From the NCBI GenBank assembly GCA_965228435.1, contig OZ245818.1, positions 3,844,001 to 3,908,000 of the forward strand: a stretch of DNA of 64,000 bases, in the 5' to 3' direction. The stretch comes from Hoeflea_A sp965228435 (GTDB taxonomy: Bacteria > Pseudomonadota > Alphaproteobacteria > Rhizobiales > Rhizobiaceae). Shown piece by piece: positions 16,449 to 25,878 of the stretch. Made by a program: the position numbers and the translations under genes. The stretch's first letter is position 1, and each line of letters opens with the position of its first letter. The notes under the pieces were generated by a model, which did not search any database, had not been told where the DNA came from, and saw only the letters and a list, made by a program, of their open reading frames with translations.

Positions 16449-17819
16449 CTACCCTTCCGCGAACATTCGGACGAACCGCTTGTTCAAAGGCTGCAGCAGA
16501 TAGCTGAGCGGTGTCCGCTTGCCAGTCTGGATAAACACGGTCGCCGGCATGCCGGGCACGAGTTCAACATCGGGGATCGCGTTGGCCTGTTCGGTGCTCA
16601 GTTCGAGGCGTGCCAGAAAGTACCCCTGGCCGGTGCGATCATCCTCGAGACGGTCCGCCGAGATGGATAGAACTGTTCCGGTTGCTTCCGGTGTGACCGC
16701 CTGATCGAAAGCCGTGAGCTGAATACGGGCGTCGCTGCCGGTCCGGACCTTGTCGACGTCAGTGGTCGGAACCCGCGCCTCAAGCACCAGGCGATCATCC
16801 TGCGGCACAATATCCATGATGTCGTCTCCGGGCCGAATGACCCCGCCCTTTGTGTTGGCCTTCAGGGCGACAACAAAGCCGTCCGTGGGTGCCTTCACCT
16901 CGACCAGATCCAGTTTTCGACCGGCGGCGGCCTTCTGTTCCGTCAGAGCCGTGATGCGCGGTTCAATCGTGCGCATCTCCTCGGTGACCTGCTCGGCAAA
17001 GCGCCGCTTCGCCTGAATGGCCTCCAGTTCGATTTCCTCGATCGAGTTCGCGGCGCGCGTGATGCTGACCTCAAGTGCAGCGGTCTGGCCACGAAGCCCT
17101 TCGGCCTCTCGCTCCATCGCATAGACGCGGTTGCGCGGGACCAACTGGCGCTTTTCCAGTTCGCGCAGACCGACCAGTTCCTTTTCGATAAACGAGATCT
17201 GGATATCGTTCGATTTCACCTGCTTGCGAATTCCGCTGATCTCCTCGTGCAATTTGGCCACGCGCTTCCGGCGAATGGATTCCTCGCTTTGGCGGGATTC
17301 GAAGCGAGCGCGAAACAACGCCTGTTGGCCGGCCTCGATCTGGCTGAGTCGTTCATCAGCTGTACTGCCGGGAACCGGGACTTCGAAGTTCAGTTGTTTC
17401 GCACTGTTCAATTCGGCAAGCAGCCTTGTGCGTTGCGCGGACAACTGCATCAGTTCGTTGTCGATCACCGCAAAATTGGCCTTGTCGACGGTGGCGTCGA
17501 GGGTGAGAAGAACCTGGCCTGCCCTGACATGATCGCCTTCTCCGACAAGGATATCGTTGACGATTCCGCCCTCCAGGTGGCGAATGGTTTTGCGCTTGGA
17601 TTCGACGACGAAGCGGGCATCGGCGATAACGGCACCATCGAGTTGGGCCGTGTAGGCCCAGGCACCGAACCCTCCGATCAGCAGGGCCAAGACCGCGAAA
17701 CCGGCGATGACATACGGCCAGGCACGCGCCTTGCCCGACGCCACATCGATATCTCCGTGATCAATGACCTGACCGACGGCCGGTGACATGGGCGAATACC
17801 TCTTTTGCAGATGGGTCAT
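16449..17819 (-). CDS. Type I secretion membrane fusion protein (HlyD/PrtE family)
   Basis: About 456 residues from the ATG at 17819. One N-terminal membrane segment (YVIAGFAVLALLIGGFGAW) is followed by a biotinyl/lipoyl-like half (GGIVNDILVGEGDHVRAGQVLL), a long coiled coil and the second half-motif (VKAPTDGFVVALK). The beta-barrel and the C-terminal TPLSYLLQPLNKRF end match the HlyD/PrtE family. It bridges the inner-membrane ABC exporter to a TolC-type pore. It is last in the operon after the RTX exoprotein and exporter; no TolC gene is present in the window. Confidence 0.93.
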   Translation of the reverse strand: MTHLQKRYSPMSPAVGQVIDHGDIDVASGKARAWPYVIAGFAVLALLIGGFGAWAYTAQLDGAVIADARFVVESKRKTIRHLEGGIVNDILVGEGDHVRAGQVLLTLDATVDKANFAVIDNELMQLSAQRTRLLAELNSAKQLNFEVPVPGSTADERLSQIEAGQQALFRARFESRQSEESIRRKRVAKLHEEISGIRKQVKSNDIQISFIEKELVGLRELEKRQLVPRNRVYAMEREAEGLRGQTAALEVSITRAANSIEEIELEAIQAKRRFAEQVTEEMRTIEPRITALTEQKAAAGRKLDLVEVKAPTDGFVVALKANTKGGVIRPGDDIMDIVPQDDRLVLEARVPTTDVDKVRTGSDARIQLTAFDQAVTPEATGTVLSISADRLEDDRTGQGYFLARLELSTEQANAIPDVELVPGMPATVFIQTGKRTPLSYLLQPLNKRFVRMFAEG

Positions 17820-17830
17820 GACTTTTCCCT

Positions 17831-19576
17831 CTAGACAGCTTTTTGAGTGATGGATGTGACGTTCGGGTTCTGGAGAGCCCTCGTCATGGCCGGGTTCACC
17901 CGCTCCACATTCTGTTCCAGAACGGCGGCCCTGGGGCCGAAGGCCCGTTGTCGACCGCCGTCGAGGATCAGAACCTTGCCGGCACATTCGACGAGGTTGG
18001 GCCGGTGCGAGATGACGACGGCAATTCCGCCTCTTTCACGGATGCCTTCCAGCACCTCTATCAAGGCGATGTCGCCTTCGGCATCGAGGCTGGAATTGGG
18101 TTCGTCCAGCACAACGAGAAACGGGTTTCTGAACAAGGCCCGGGCGAGACCGATGCGTTGCCTCTGGCCACCGGACAGGCTGCGGCCCGAATCTCCGACC
18201 ATGGTGTCGTAGCCGTCGGGCATTTGGAGAATCGTTCGGTGCAAGCCGGCCGCTTCCGATGCTGCGATGATTTCCATGGAGGATGCATCCGGGGCAAAAC
18301 GGGCAATGTTTTCGGCGACGGTCCCGTCGAACAATTCGACGCTCTGCGGCAAATAGCCAATCTGCGGCCCCAACTCGTCCGGATGCAGCTGGTCGAGCGC
18401 GACATTGTCCAGGCGAACTGTTCCGGCCTGGGGTTGCCACACCCCGGCGAGAAGACGGGCGAGAGTGGACTTTCCCGAAGCGCTGGGCCCAATGACCGCG
18501 AGCACGTCGCCGGCTTCGAGCGTGAAGTTGATGTCGGAAACAATGGCCTTGCGCGCGCCGGGAGGGCCGGCGAACAAGCGCCGCACGTCAAGCGACTGGT
18601 TGGCTTCCGCATGGGACAGACGCTCCGCCGGCTCCGGATGGTCCTCAAGCAGGGATTGCAGGCGCCGATGGGCTGCTTTTGATGCGAGATAGCTGCGCCA
18701 ATGGGCGATGGACTGATCGACCGGCGCCAGGCCGCGGCCAAGGATGATGGTGCCGGCGATCATGGCGCCTGCCGTGATTTCACCACCGATCACCAACGCG
18801 GCTCCCAGTCCCAGGACGGCCGATTGCAACAGTAGACGCGACGTCTTGGACAGAGTGGAGAAAAAGCCGGAGCGATCATTCGACTTTCTTTGATGAATGT
18901 TCGCCTCGCGCTTCATGGTCATCCATGCCCGGCGCAGATTTCCCATCATACCCATGGACTGCAGCAACTGGGCATTCTTCTCACTCGCGCTCGCGATCGC
19001 TCGTCCAGGCAAATCGGCCTGCGACTGACGCGACATGGACGAACGCGTCATTCGGTTGTTGATCCAGGCGACGAGGAAAAGGAACAAGGCTCCCGCCGCG
19101 CCGAGAGCGCCCAGGGCCGGATGGAGCACGGTTAACAGAAGCAGGTAGACGGGGACCCAGGGCAGATCAAAAAGCGCCGACAGGCCCTGTCCCGAATAGA
19201 ACTCCTTGATCGTGTCGAGATCGGCGAGATTGTGCTCGCCATCGTCGAAGGACTGCGCGGCTCGCTTGCGCATGACGGCGTTGAAAACGCCAGACGCCGC
19301 CCGGCTCTCGAGTTTCGCCCCGATGCGCGAGAGAATCCGGGTGCGGACGAGCTCCAGGCAACCCGAAACGACAAACAGGCCGAGCAGCAGAACGCTGAGC
19401 GCAATCAGCGTCTCCATGCTGCCGCTGGGAAGCACCCGGTCGTAGACCTGCAGCATGTAGAGTGGGCCGGAGAGCATCAACAGATTGATGAAGAAGCTGA
19501 AGAAAGCGACCGTGACAAGACCGCTCCGGGCGGACGTCACGGCCTTGCTGAGAACGTTTGGTGCGGCGTTTCTCAT
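17831..19576 (-). CDS. Type I secretion ABC transporter, permease/ATPase (PrtD family)
   Basis: About 581 residues. The N-terminal half has about six membrane segments, starting FFSFFINLLMLSGPLYMLQVYDRVLPSGS, a signature of PrtD-type exporters. The ATPase half has Walker A GPSASGKST, the signature LSGGQRQRIGLARAL and Walker B FLVVLDEPN. There is no N-terminal C39 peptidase, so the substrate is secreted with an uncleaved C-terminal signal. The ATG at 19576 has an AGGGAC ribosome-binding site; a TTG at 19627 is the longer alternative. The 11-base gap to the fusion-protein gene shows an operon. Confidence 0.94.
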   Translation of the reverse strand: MRNAAPNVLSKAVTSARSGLVTVAFFSFFINLLMLSGPLYMLQVYDRVLPSGSMETLIALSVLLLGLFVVSGCLELVRTRILSRIGAKLESRAASGVFNAVMRKRAAQSFDDGEHNLADLDTIKEFYSGQGLSALFDLPWVPVYLLLLTVLHPALGALGAAGALFLFLVAWINNRMTRSSMSRQSQADLPGRAIASASEKNAQLLQSMGMMGNLRRAWMTMKREANIHQRKSNDRSGFFSTLSKTSRLLLQSAVLGLGAALVIGGEITAGAMIAGTIILGRGLAPVDQSIAHWRSYLASKAAHRRLQSLLEDHPEPAERLSHAEANQSLDVRRLFAGPPGARKAIVSDINFTLEAGDVLAVIGPSASGKSTLARLLAGVWQPQAGTVRLDNVALDQLHPDELGPQIGYLPQSVELFDGTVAENIARFAPDASSMEIIAASEAAGLHRTILQMPDGYDTMVGDSGRSLSGGQRQRIGLARALFRNPFLVVLDEPNSSLDAEGDIALIEVLEGIRERGGIAVVISHRPNLVECAGKVLILDGGRQRAFGPRAAVLEQNVERVNPAMTRALQNPNVTSITQKAV

Positions 19577-19644
19577 TGTACTGGTCCCTGTGGTTTCGTC
19601 GGTTTTGGGTGTTTTGAAAATGACCAAACAGGCAATGGAGATGG

Positions 19645-19670
19645 ACCGGGCGACTTGAACGCCGCCCGGT
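19645..19670 (-). terminator. Hairpin between RTX gene and its exporter (possible attenuator)
   Basis: Arms ACCGGGCG and CGCCCGGT with a 10-base loop lie just after the RTX stop and 69 bases before the exporter start. There is no strong U-tract, so it may act as a partial terminator or as a 3'-end stabiliser that favours the exoprotein message over the exporter message. Confidence 0.4.
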
Positions 19671-19680
19671 CCGGATCTGA

Positions 19681-22600
19681 TCAGGCGAACAGGAAGTCCT
19701 GATCGTCGATCAGGTTGGCATCCGTGTTCGATAGCGTGACGGAGTTCAGCGCATCGAAGGTGATGAGCGTATTGGCACCGGCCTGCACGACCGTGAAGTC
19801 TGCAACGCTGGTGAAGCCGAACTCGGAGACGTCGAAGAGATCCTGACCATCCTCGAAGTCGGTCACCGTATCGGCGTCCTCGCGGCTGCTGCGCAGGAAG
19901 ACGAACGTGTCCTCACCCGAGCCGCCGGTCAGCGTATCGTTGCCGCCGCCGCCTTCGATGGTGTCGTCGCCTTCGCCACCGTTGAGAACATCGTCGGAGC
20001 CTGCAACCCTGTCGATCGTGATCTCGAGCAGCTGCTCCTGGCCACCGTTGCGGGTGAAGTCCGCCTCAACGGGATCAAGGAGAGTTCCCGCAGCGGAAGT
20101 CCCGCCGAGGATGTTCTGCGGCCCGTCATTCGGATTTGCCTCCGAGCCGTTGAAGCCCTCGTGCAGAGCCACGACACCGTTTTCGGCAATCCCCTGATCG
20201 GGAGCGGTCTGGTTCAGGAACGCTGCGCCTTCCTCGGTGTTTTCTTCCGTTCCCGCATCCAGAACATCGCGACCGAAGCGCTGGATGGTGACCGGGCCGA
20301 GGAAGTTGCCATCCTCGTCGAAGATCGGATCGGTAAGCGGGTTGCCGGGTGACGAAAGGAACGCGTCATTGGAAGCGATGATCATCGTTGCCCAGGTGAA
20401 GAAACCCTGTCCGACATCGGCCGAGTTGACATTGAGCGTGAAGCTGGCGGTCTCGCCGGGATCAATCGGGCCAGGCACACCGTTCGGTCCGATAAGGGTC
20501 GCATCGACACCGTTATCTCCAACCTGCTGGTTGAACTCGGCCGCGATTGCGGTGGTAAACCCGTCTTCGGCAAGACGCTCCAGACCCAGACTTGCAGCTT
20601 CGCCTCTGGTGTAGAGATCGAAATTCGCTCCGTCATGGAAACCGAACCAGACCGGCGTCAGGAAAGTACCGCCTTCGCCCTGCGTGTTGGTCACCGTCAC
20701 CTGGATCGCATCGCCGTCGCCCAAAGCGTCACCACGAAGGACGTCGTTGCCGTTGCCGCCGAAGATGACATCCTCGCCGGCACCGCCTGCGAGCAGGTTG
20801 TCGTTGGTATCGCCACTGATGATGTCGTTATTGGCTGAACCGGTGATGTTTTCGATATTGGTCAGAGAGTCGACGACGACACCGTTGGGGCCGGTGTAGA
20901 TTGCCGAACCGGAACCGAGATCGACGATGACGTTCTGACCGATATCGTTGAAGTCAGCGGTATCGATGCCTTCTCCACCATCGAGACTATCGGAACCGCC
21001 ACCGCCTTGCAGGATGTCGTCGCCGATGCCGCCGACCAGCGTGTCGGAACCGCCGCGGCCGGAAAGTACGTCGTCTCCGTCGTTGCCGGTCAGTACGTTG
21101 GCTCCACCGTCGCCGAAAAGGATGTCATCATTGGCCGACCCGTCCAGATTTTCGAAGTTGCTGAAGATCTCGAACACCGTGGTGTTGGCATTGGGCTGAT
21201 AGGACGCCGTGCCATTGCCGAGATCGGCGACCACATCGACCCCGATTCCCTGGAAGCTGTTGGTGTCGTTGCCTTCACCACCGTCCAGTACATCGGTGCC
21301 ACCGCCACCGGCGATGAAGTCGTCACCGGCGCCGCCCTCGATGGTGTTGGCGGCTGGCCCGGTTGCGATAATCGTGTCGTTGTTGTCGCTGCCGAGAATG
21401 TTTTCGATGCCGGTAAACTGCTCCGAAATCACATTGCCGTTGCCGGCAACATATTCGGCCGTTCCGGTGCCGTCGGCGTTGAGATTGACGGTCACGTCGG
21501 CATTGATATCGGCAAAGCTGTTGGTGTCGATGCCTTCGCCACCGTCGATGATGTCCGTGCCGCCGCCGCCGGCGAGAACGTCGTCACCGGCGCCGCCGAT
21601 CAGGACATCGTTGCCTCCGCGGCCGCTGAGGAAATCATCACCGCCAGCACCGTAGAGGGTGTTGTTCTCACCATCGCCGGCAAGGGTATCGCCGTCATTG
21701 GAGCCTTCAACGTTCTCGATGCTGAAAAGCCGGTCCGTTTCGACCGTTTCCAGAAACACGTTACCATCGCCCGTATCCCCGGGTTCGCCAGACGCGACCT
21801 GGCCTTCAACATCGCCACCTGCATCCTGAATGATGTCGGTTATGACGGGACCATTCTGACCGGCAGGCGCATTGTGCAGGTGGATGGAGCTCACACCGGC
21901 TACCGGGAGAAGATCGACCTGGTTCAATCCCGAAACCGTCAGGCTGGAACTGTAGGTCACGGTGTCGCCGTCGACGACAATGGTCACCAGGCCCTGGCCG
22001 GTTGCTTCGGAGTCAGACAGTGGTCCCGGCTCCTGGGCTGCGTCGAGTGTTGCTACAAGGACAATGGTCCGCACCCCTTGTTCGGTGGTATCGGACTGAA
22101 CCAGAAGCTGACCGCGAATTTCGCCACCCGGGAAATCGCTGGTGTGTATGTTGTAGTAGAGGTTGTTCTGAACGGCCTGTTCGACCAGGTCCGCGGGCGA
22201 CTGTGCCGTTGTCAGCGAAGCCAGTGGCTGATCCGTGACCTCAACGGTGAATCCGGTTTCCCGGGTTGCGGTCCCGGCGGCCAGGTCGACGTCCACTGAG
22301 ACGTCGGCATCGGAATAGGCCGCTGTGTCCGTTCCGCGTCCGCCGATGAGCTTGTCGTTGCCCAGTCCACCAATCAGAACGTCGTCTGCACGACCGCTAT
22401 AGATGACATCGTTACCGGCACCGCCATCGATTGTTCCGTCGACATAGCCGCGCGAGCCGGCAAAGACGTCGTTGCCCTTTGAAAGATTGACGTCGCCTTC
22501 GATGCGGCCGCTGTTGTGAACAACAACCCGACCTCCGGCCTCGGTGGCGTCGATAGCGACTTCGTTGGCGGTGATGTGGCCGGTATTGATGATCAGACCG

Positions 22601-23436
22601 TCGAGCGTGACGCCATCTTCGATGCTGATGCCCACGGCGGCATCGGACTCGGATGACGCGGCAATCAGACCGCTGTTGACGATGTTTCCTTTGAACGTGG
22701 CGTCTTCAACGCTACTGAAAATGCGAACGCCATCGCCCACCTGATTTCCTTCCGTAGCGTCGCCGCGGCCCTGAATCGTGCCGTGATTGCGCACGGATGC
22801 ACGGACAATGTCGCCATCGACATCGCCCGTCTGAAGCGAAACGGCTGATCCGTTGTTGCCTTCGCCGGCATCAATAACGGCTCGGCGAGCATTGAAAATC
22901 GAATAGTTCTCTGCTGTTCCATCGGCGTAAATCGTTCCGTTGCGTTGATCGCCGGTTCCGACGATATGACCGAAATTTCGGATGTTGATGCCGTCGCCAC
23001 CGATATTGACGGCGCGGCTGTCGCTTGAAACCGTACCGAAGTTCAGAAGGCTTCCGGAGGAATTGCCGCCATTGACGAAATTGACGCCGTTGAAATCACC
23101 GGCAATCGTTCCGGAGTTGAGGATCGATGCATGCTTGCCGGTGATGCTGATTCCGGTCCCTTCTGCATCGATTTCAGCGCCACGGCTGTTGGTCACGCGG
23201 CCTTTGTTGCCCTCGATGGCGACCGTGGACCTATCGCCGGTCGTAACAGCAGCTCCCTTGTTGAAGAAACTCACGCGGTCGTTTGCAAAGGACAGGACGG
23301 GCGAACCGTCTACAGTTGTGATGTCGTTTCGGCCAAGGGAGAAGCGTTCTCCATCGAACCGGCTGGTCCTGGCTTGGTTGTCTCCATCAGGAATGACCGT
23401 GTTCCTGAATCCGAAAATGTTGAAAATGCGGGACAT
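19681..23436 (-). CDS. RTX exoprotein with CHRD and Spondin_N-like domains, type I secretion substrate
   Basis: A 1251-residue acidic protein without a signal peptide. Residues about 1-330 form short beta-helix-like repeats (NSGTI, NHGTIQG, NSGLI). Blocks of calcium-binding nonapeptides GGxGxDxUx occur at about 330-370, 580-640, 680-720, 780-830, 880-905 and 1150-1170. CHRD-type sequence lies at about 390-535 (YYNIHTSDFPGGEIRGQL, then VATLDAAQEPG). A Spondin_N-like domain lies at about 905-1140 (TPVWFGFHDGANFDLY). The hydrophobic C-terminus DDQDFLFA is the expected type I signal. Its exporter genes follow on the same strand. Likely a surface or released adhesin; the ATG at 23436 has a GAGGAG ribosome-binding site. 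Confidence 0.93.
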   Translation of the reverse strand: MSRIFNIFGFRNTVIPDGDNQARTSRFDGERFSLGRNDITTVDGSPVLSFANDRVSFFNKGAAVTTGDRSTVAIEGNKGRVTNSRGAEIDAEGTGISITGKHASILNSGTIAGDFNGVNFVNGGNSSGSLLNFGTVSSDSRAVNIGGDGINIRNFGHIVGTGDQRNGTIYADGTAENYSIFNARRAVIDAGEGNNGSAVSLQTGDVDGDIVRASVRNHGTIQGRGDATEGNQVGDGVRIFSSVEDATFKGNIVNSGLIAASSESDAAVGISIEDGVTLDGLIINTGHITANEVAIDATEAGGRVVVHNSGRIEGDVNLSKGNDVFAGSRGYVDGTIDGGAGNDVIYSGRADDVLIGGLGNDKLIGGRGTDTAAYSDADVSVDVDLAAGTATRETGFTVEVTDQPLASLTTAQSPADLVEQAVQNNLYYNIHTSDFPGGEIRGQLLVQSDTTEQGVRTIVLVATLDAAQEPGPLSDSEATGQGLVTIVVDGDTVTYSSSLTVSGLNQVDLLPVAGVSSIHLHNAPAGQNGPVITDIIQDAGGDVEGQVASGEPGDTGDGNVFLETVETDRLFSIENVEGSNDGDTLAGDGENNTLYGAGGDDFLSGRGGNDVLIGGAGDDVLAGGGGTDIIDGGEGIDTNSFADINADVTVNLNADGTGTAEYVAGNGNVISEQFTGIENILGSDNNDTIIATGPAANTIEGGAGDDFIAGGGGTDVLDGGEGNDTNSFQGIGVDVVADLGNGTASYQPNANTTVFEIFSNFENLDGSANDDILFGDGGANVLTGNDGDDVLSGRGGSDTLVGGIGDDILQGGGGSDSLDGGEGIDTADFNDIGQNVIVDLGSGSAIYTGPNGVVVDSLTNIENITGSANNDIISGDTNDNLLAGGAGEDVIFGGNGNDVLRGDALGDGDAIQVTVTNTQGEGGTFLTPVWFGFHDGANFDLYTRGEAASLGLERLAEDGFTTAIAAEFNQQVGDNGVDATLIGPNGVPGPIDPGETASFTLNVNSADVGQGFFTWATMIIASNDAFLSSPGNPLTDPIFDEDGNFLGPVTIQRFGRDVLDAGTEENTEEGAAFLNQTAPDQGIAENGVVALHEGFNGSEANPNDGPQNILGGTSAAGTLLDPVEADFTRNGGQEQLLEITIDRVAGSDDVLNGGEGDDTIEGGGGNDTLTGGSGEDTFVFLRSSREDADTVTDFEDGQDLFDVSEFGFTSVADFTVVQAGANTLITFDALNSVTLSNTDANLIDDQDFLFA

Positions 23437-23828
23437 CGATTGGCTCCTCAGAAATGATTTCGGGCGGTGCCCGAGTGTGGGTTTGCCAACGACCGGTCGA
23501 GACGGTGCAAAATCGTGATGGAATGCGGGCCGTCATCGATCGCTGACGCCACCAAAGCTAGAAACGAGGCTTCAAGCTGGAAAAATCATTGTCTGAATGA
23601 GCAGCATAACCATTTGCTATGATCACACCGGACTTGATCTGAAAATGGAGCTAAAACAAAGGTTTGTGAGATCTGAGATTTATTCGCGCACGCCTTTTCA
23701 CGTTGAGTTTAAGTCAATTTACCGCGCAGACGGAGCATTCAGGGTACACACATGAGCCAGGGAGCTTCGAAGACGCATCGACAAGACGCGTTGTCTGTAC
23801 TCCTCACCGGTCAAGAGGGGTCATTTGA
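23437..23828. other. Divergent intergenic region, RTX operon versus OxyR-like regulator
   Basis: About 390 bases, comparatively A+T-rich around 23590-23730. It must hold the promoters of the RTX operon (minus) and the LysR/OxyR-like gene (plus). I find no convincing paired -35/-10, dyad or RNA gene, and short open frames here lack ribosome-binding sites. Confidence 0.4.
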
Positions 23829-24830
23829 ATGAATCTCCGCGAGCTTGAATACGTCATTGCCATCGACCATCACCTGAATTTCAGCAAGGCGGCGGAAGCC
23901 TGCAACGTCTCGCAGCCGGCACTTTCGAATCAGATCAAGAAGCTCGAGCTTGAGCTTGGCATGCCTCTCTTTGCACGCAGCAACTCCGAAGTCCGCGCCA
24001 CCCCGCTCGGCGAACGGGTGATCGAATCCGCAAAACGCATTGTGCTGGAATCTCGCAAGATCAGGGACATGGCAACGGAATACCGGGATCCGGCCGCATT
24101 GCCGCTTCGCATCGGATTGGACCCAACGCTTGCGCCTTATCTGTTGCACTATCTGAGATCCGCAATCGCTGCTCAGGTGCCTGAGATGAAAGTCAACATC
24201 GTCGAGGGTGAGATCGCGTCGCTTGCCGATGGGGTTGCCGCCCGCGACATCGACATTGCACTGATACCCCGAGGCTCCTATCAAGGCACCTTGGATTTCA
24301 CCCCACTGTTTTATGAAAAACTGTTTCTCGTTGTCACCCGTGATCACATGTTGGCAACGCAAGACAGCATCAGTCTCTATGACATTCCATTCGATCAGCT
24401 CATTCGACTGAGCAGTCCCCTGGGCTTCACCTCTGAGGCCAGAATTCATCCTTCACAGGATTACCAGCGTTCGAACAAACATCACGAAGTCGAAACGTCG
24501 AGTTTTGAGACTTTGTGCCAGCATATTCGTCACATTGGCGGGTGTTCCATTGTACCCGCGCTTGCTGCCGAACAAGTGCAAGCTGAACGGACGGACCTCG
24601 CTTTGGTGCCGATAGCCGAAGACGAGGAGAGGCGTTGCGTTGGAGTCATTTCCCGTGTCGGCTGTCCCAGAAAGTCGGTGCTCGCCGCCATCGTTGGACA
24701 CATCCACACCAACCCGCCGCCTGGCGCATGCTTGCTGAGCGAACCGGCGGATGACGGCATCGAGAGCCGGGACCAGGTGTCTCAATCGGCGCTCACGCGT
24801 CCGCAAGAAAACCACTCATTTGTGGGGTAG
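23829..24830 (+). CDS. LysR-family regulator of the OxyR subgroup without the redox cysteines
   Basis: A 333-residue regulator. The helix-turn-helix opening MNLRELEYVIAIDHHLNFSKAAEACNVS and the effector domain (RIGLDPTLAPYLL, LFYEKLFLVVTRDH) follow the OxyR/CynR type. In OxyR the peroxide-sensing cysteines lie in LEDGHCLRDQ; here the equivalent stretch reads LSSPLGFTSEARI and has no cysteine. It is therefore probably not a peroxide sensor. It diverges from the RTX secretion operon and is the nearest candidate regulator. The ATG at 23829 has an AGAGGGG ribosome-binding site. Confidence 0.88.
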   Translation: MNLRELEYVIAIDHHLNFSKAAEACNVSQPALSNQIKKLELELGMPLFARSNSEVRATPLGERVIESAKRIVLESRKIRDMATEYRDPAALPLRIGLDPTLAPYLLHYLRSAIAAQVPEMKVNIVEGEIASLADGVAARDIDIALIPRGSYQGTLDFTPLFYEKLFLVVTRDHMLATQDSISLYDIPFDQLIRLSSPLGFTSEARIHPSQDYQRSNKHHEVETSSFETLCQHIRHIGGCSIVPALAAEQVQAERTDLALVPIAEDEERRCVGVISRVGCPRKSVLAAIVGHIHTNPPPGACLLSEPADDGIESRDQVSQSALTRPQENHSFVG

Positions 24831-24856
24831 GACAGGCAGACCTGCTATACCGGGGA

Positions 24857-25318
24857 ATGGACAACATCGTATCCCGACCCTATACGCCAAGCGACTATTC
24901 AGCTTGTCTGGCGCTATTCGAAAGCAATCTGCCGACGTTCTTTGCCCCAGAGGAGCGGGCGGAATTTTGCCAATTTCTGCAAGGCGTGGACGACGGCGAA
25001 CCGCCCTACCTGGTTCTGGTCAGCGACGACAAGATCATTGCCTGTGGGGGGCTTGCGATCGAGCCGGACAAGCGGCAGGCGCGATTGGCCTGGGGCATGG
25101 TCGACAGGGCGTACCATCGCCAGGGACTGGGAACCCTGTTGCTGCAGGCTCGATTGGAGCAGGCCCGCTCCGCTTCGAACATCGATGAAGTAGCGCTCGA
25201 AACAAGCCAGCACAGCCGCGGCTTCTACGAGCGGTTCGGCTTCCAGGTCATCGAGATCATTCCCGACGGGTTCGGCGCCGGCCTTGATCGATGGGACATG
25301 ACCTTGCGTCTGACGTGA
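24857..25318 (+). CDS. GNAT-family N-acetyltransferase
   Basis: A 153-residue protein with the GNAT fold. The acetyl-CoA pyrophosphate loop is RQGLGTLLL, preceded by the GMVDRAYHR strand and followed by LETSQHSRGFYERFGFQV, the usual motif B. Substrate unknown. It begins 26 bases after the LysR-type gene on the same strand and may be cotranscribed. Confidence 0.9.
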   Translation: MDNIVSRPYTPSDYSACLALFESNLPTFFAPEERAEFCQFLQGVDDGEPPYLVLVSDDKIIACGGLAIEPDKRQARLAWGMVDRAYHRQGLGTLLLQARLEQARSASNIDEVALETSQHSRGFYERFGFQVIEIIPDGFGAGLDRWDMTLRLT

Positions 25319-25340
25319 GGGCTCTAGTTCGGAGTGGCGA

Positions 25341-25799
25341 TCAGTCCGATTCCGGGTGCTTGCTGTCCATGTCGACCAGGGCGCCCGGTTTCGACAGGGC
25401 GTTGCGGATGCCTTCCGGAATTGCGATCGACTTGATGTTGCCGTCGTCCTGGATCTGGGCGTGGATGCGAATGGCGCGGCCCATGGTGATCAGCTCACCC
25501 GAAGACGAGTGTTCGGCTCGGCAATCCCAGTGCAGGGTGGAGCGGGTCATTTTCGCCAGTTGGATGATGGTGCGCACCCGATCGCCATAGGCGGCTGGTC
25601 CAACGAATTTGAAATGCACATCGCCCATGACGAAGGCGCTGCGATTTTCGGCGATCATCTTGTTGGTCGGAAATCCGATCGCGCGCAGCAGCTCGTGTTC
25701 GGTGTCGTTGAACCAGGACAGCATGAGCGGGAAATAAACCAGCCCGAAAGGGTCGGATTCTCCCCAGTTCACTGTTAGCTCGCGCGAGTACATGATCAT
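25341..25799 (-). CDS. Acyl-CoA thioesterase (4HBT hot-dog fold)
   Basis: About 152 residues. The start YSRELTVNWGESDPFGLVYFPLMLSWFNDTEHELL matches 4-hydroxybenzoyl-CoA thioesterase-like proteins, with the catalytic Asp in WGESDPFG. The hydrophobic helix and strand FVMGDVHFKFVGPAAYGDRV follow as in the family. The ATG at 25799 has a GGAG ribosome-binding site 8 bases upstream; a longer frame starts at 25823. The substrate is unknown. Confidence 0.87.
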   Translation of the reverse strand: MIMYSRELTVNWGESDPFGLVYFPLMLSWFNDTEHELLRAIGFPTNKMIAENRSAFVMGDVHFKFVGPAAYGDRVRTIIQLAKMTRSTLHWDCRAEHSSSGELITMGRAIRIHAQIQDDGNIKSIAIPEGIRNALSKPGALVDMDSKHPESD

Positions 25800-25878
25800 G
25801 ATGGCCACTCCGACTGAACACAAACGAGGCTCAACTTAGACGACCGGCGGCGAAAGGGAAATGGCCGTCTGACAGGGA

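Noticed and set aside
21007..22299. 430-codon open frame on the plus strand
   Set aside because: Antisense to the RTX exoprotein repeats; periodic sequence creates it.
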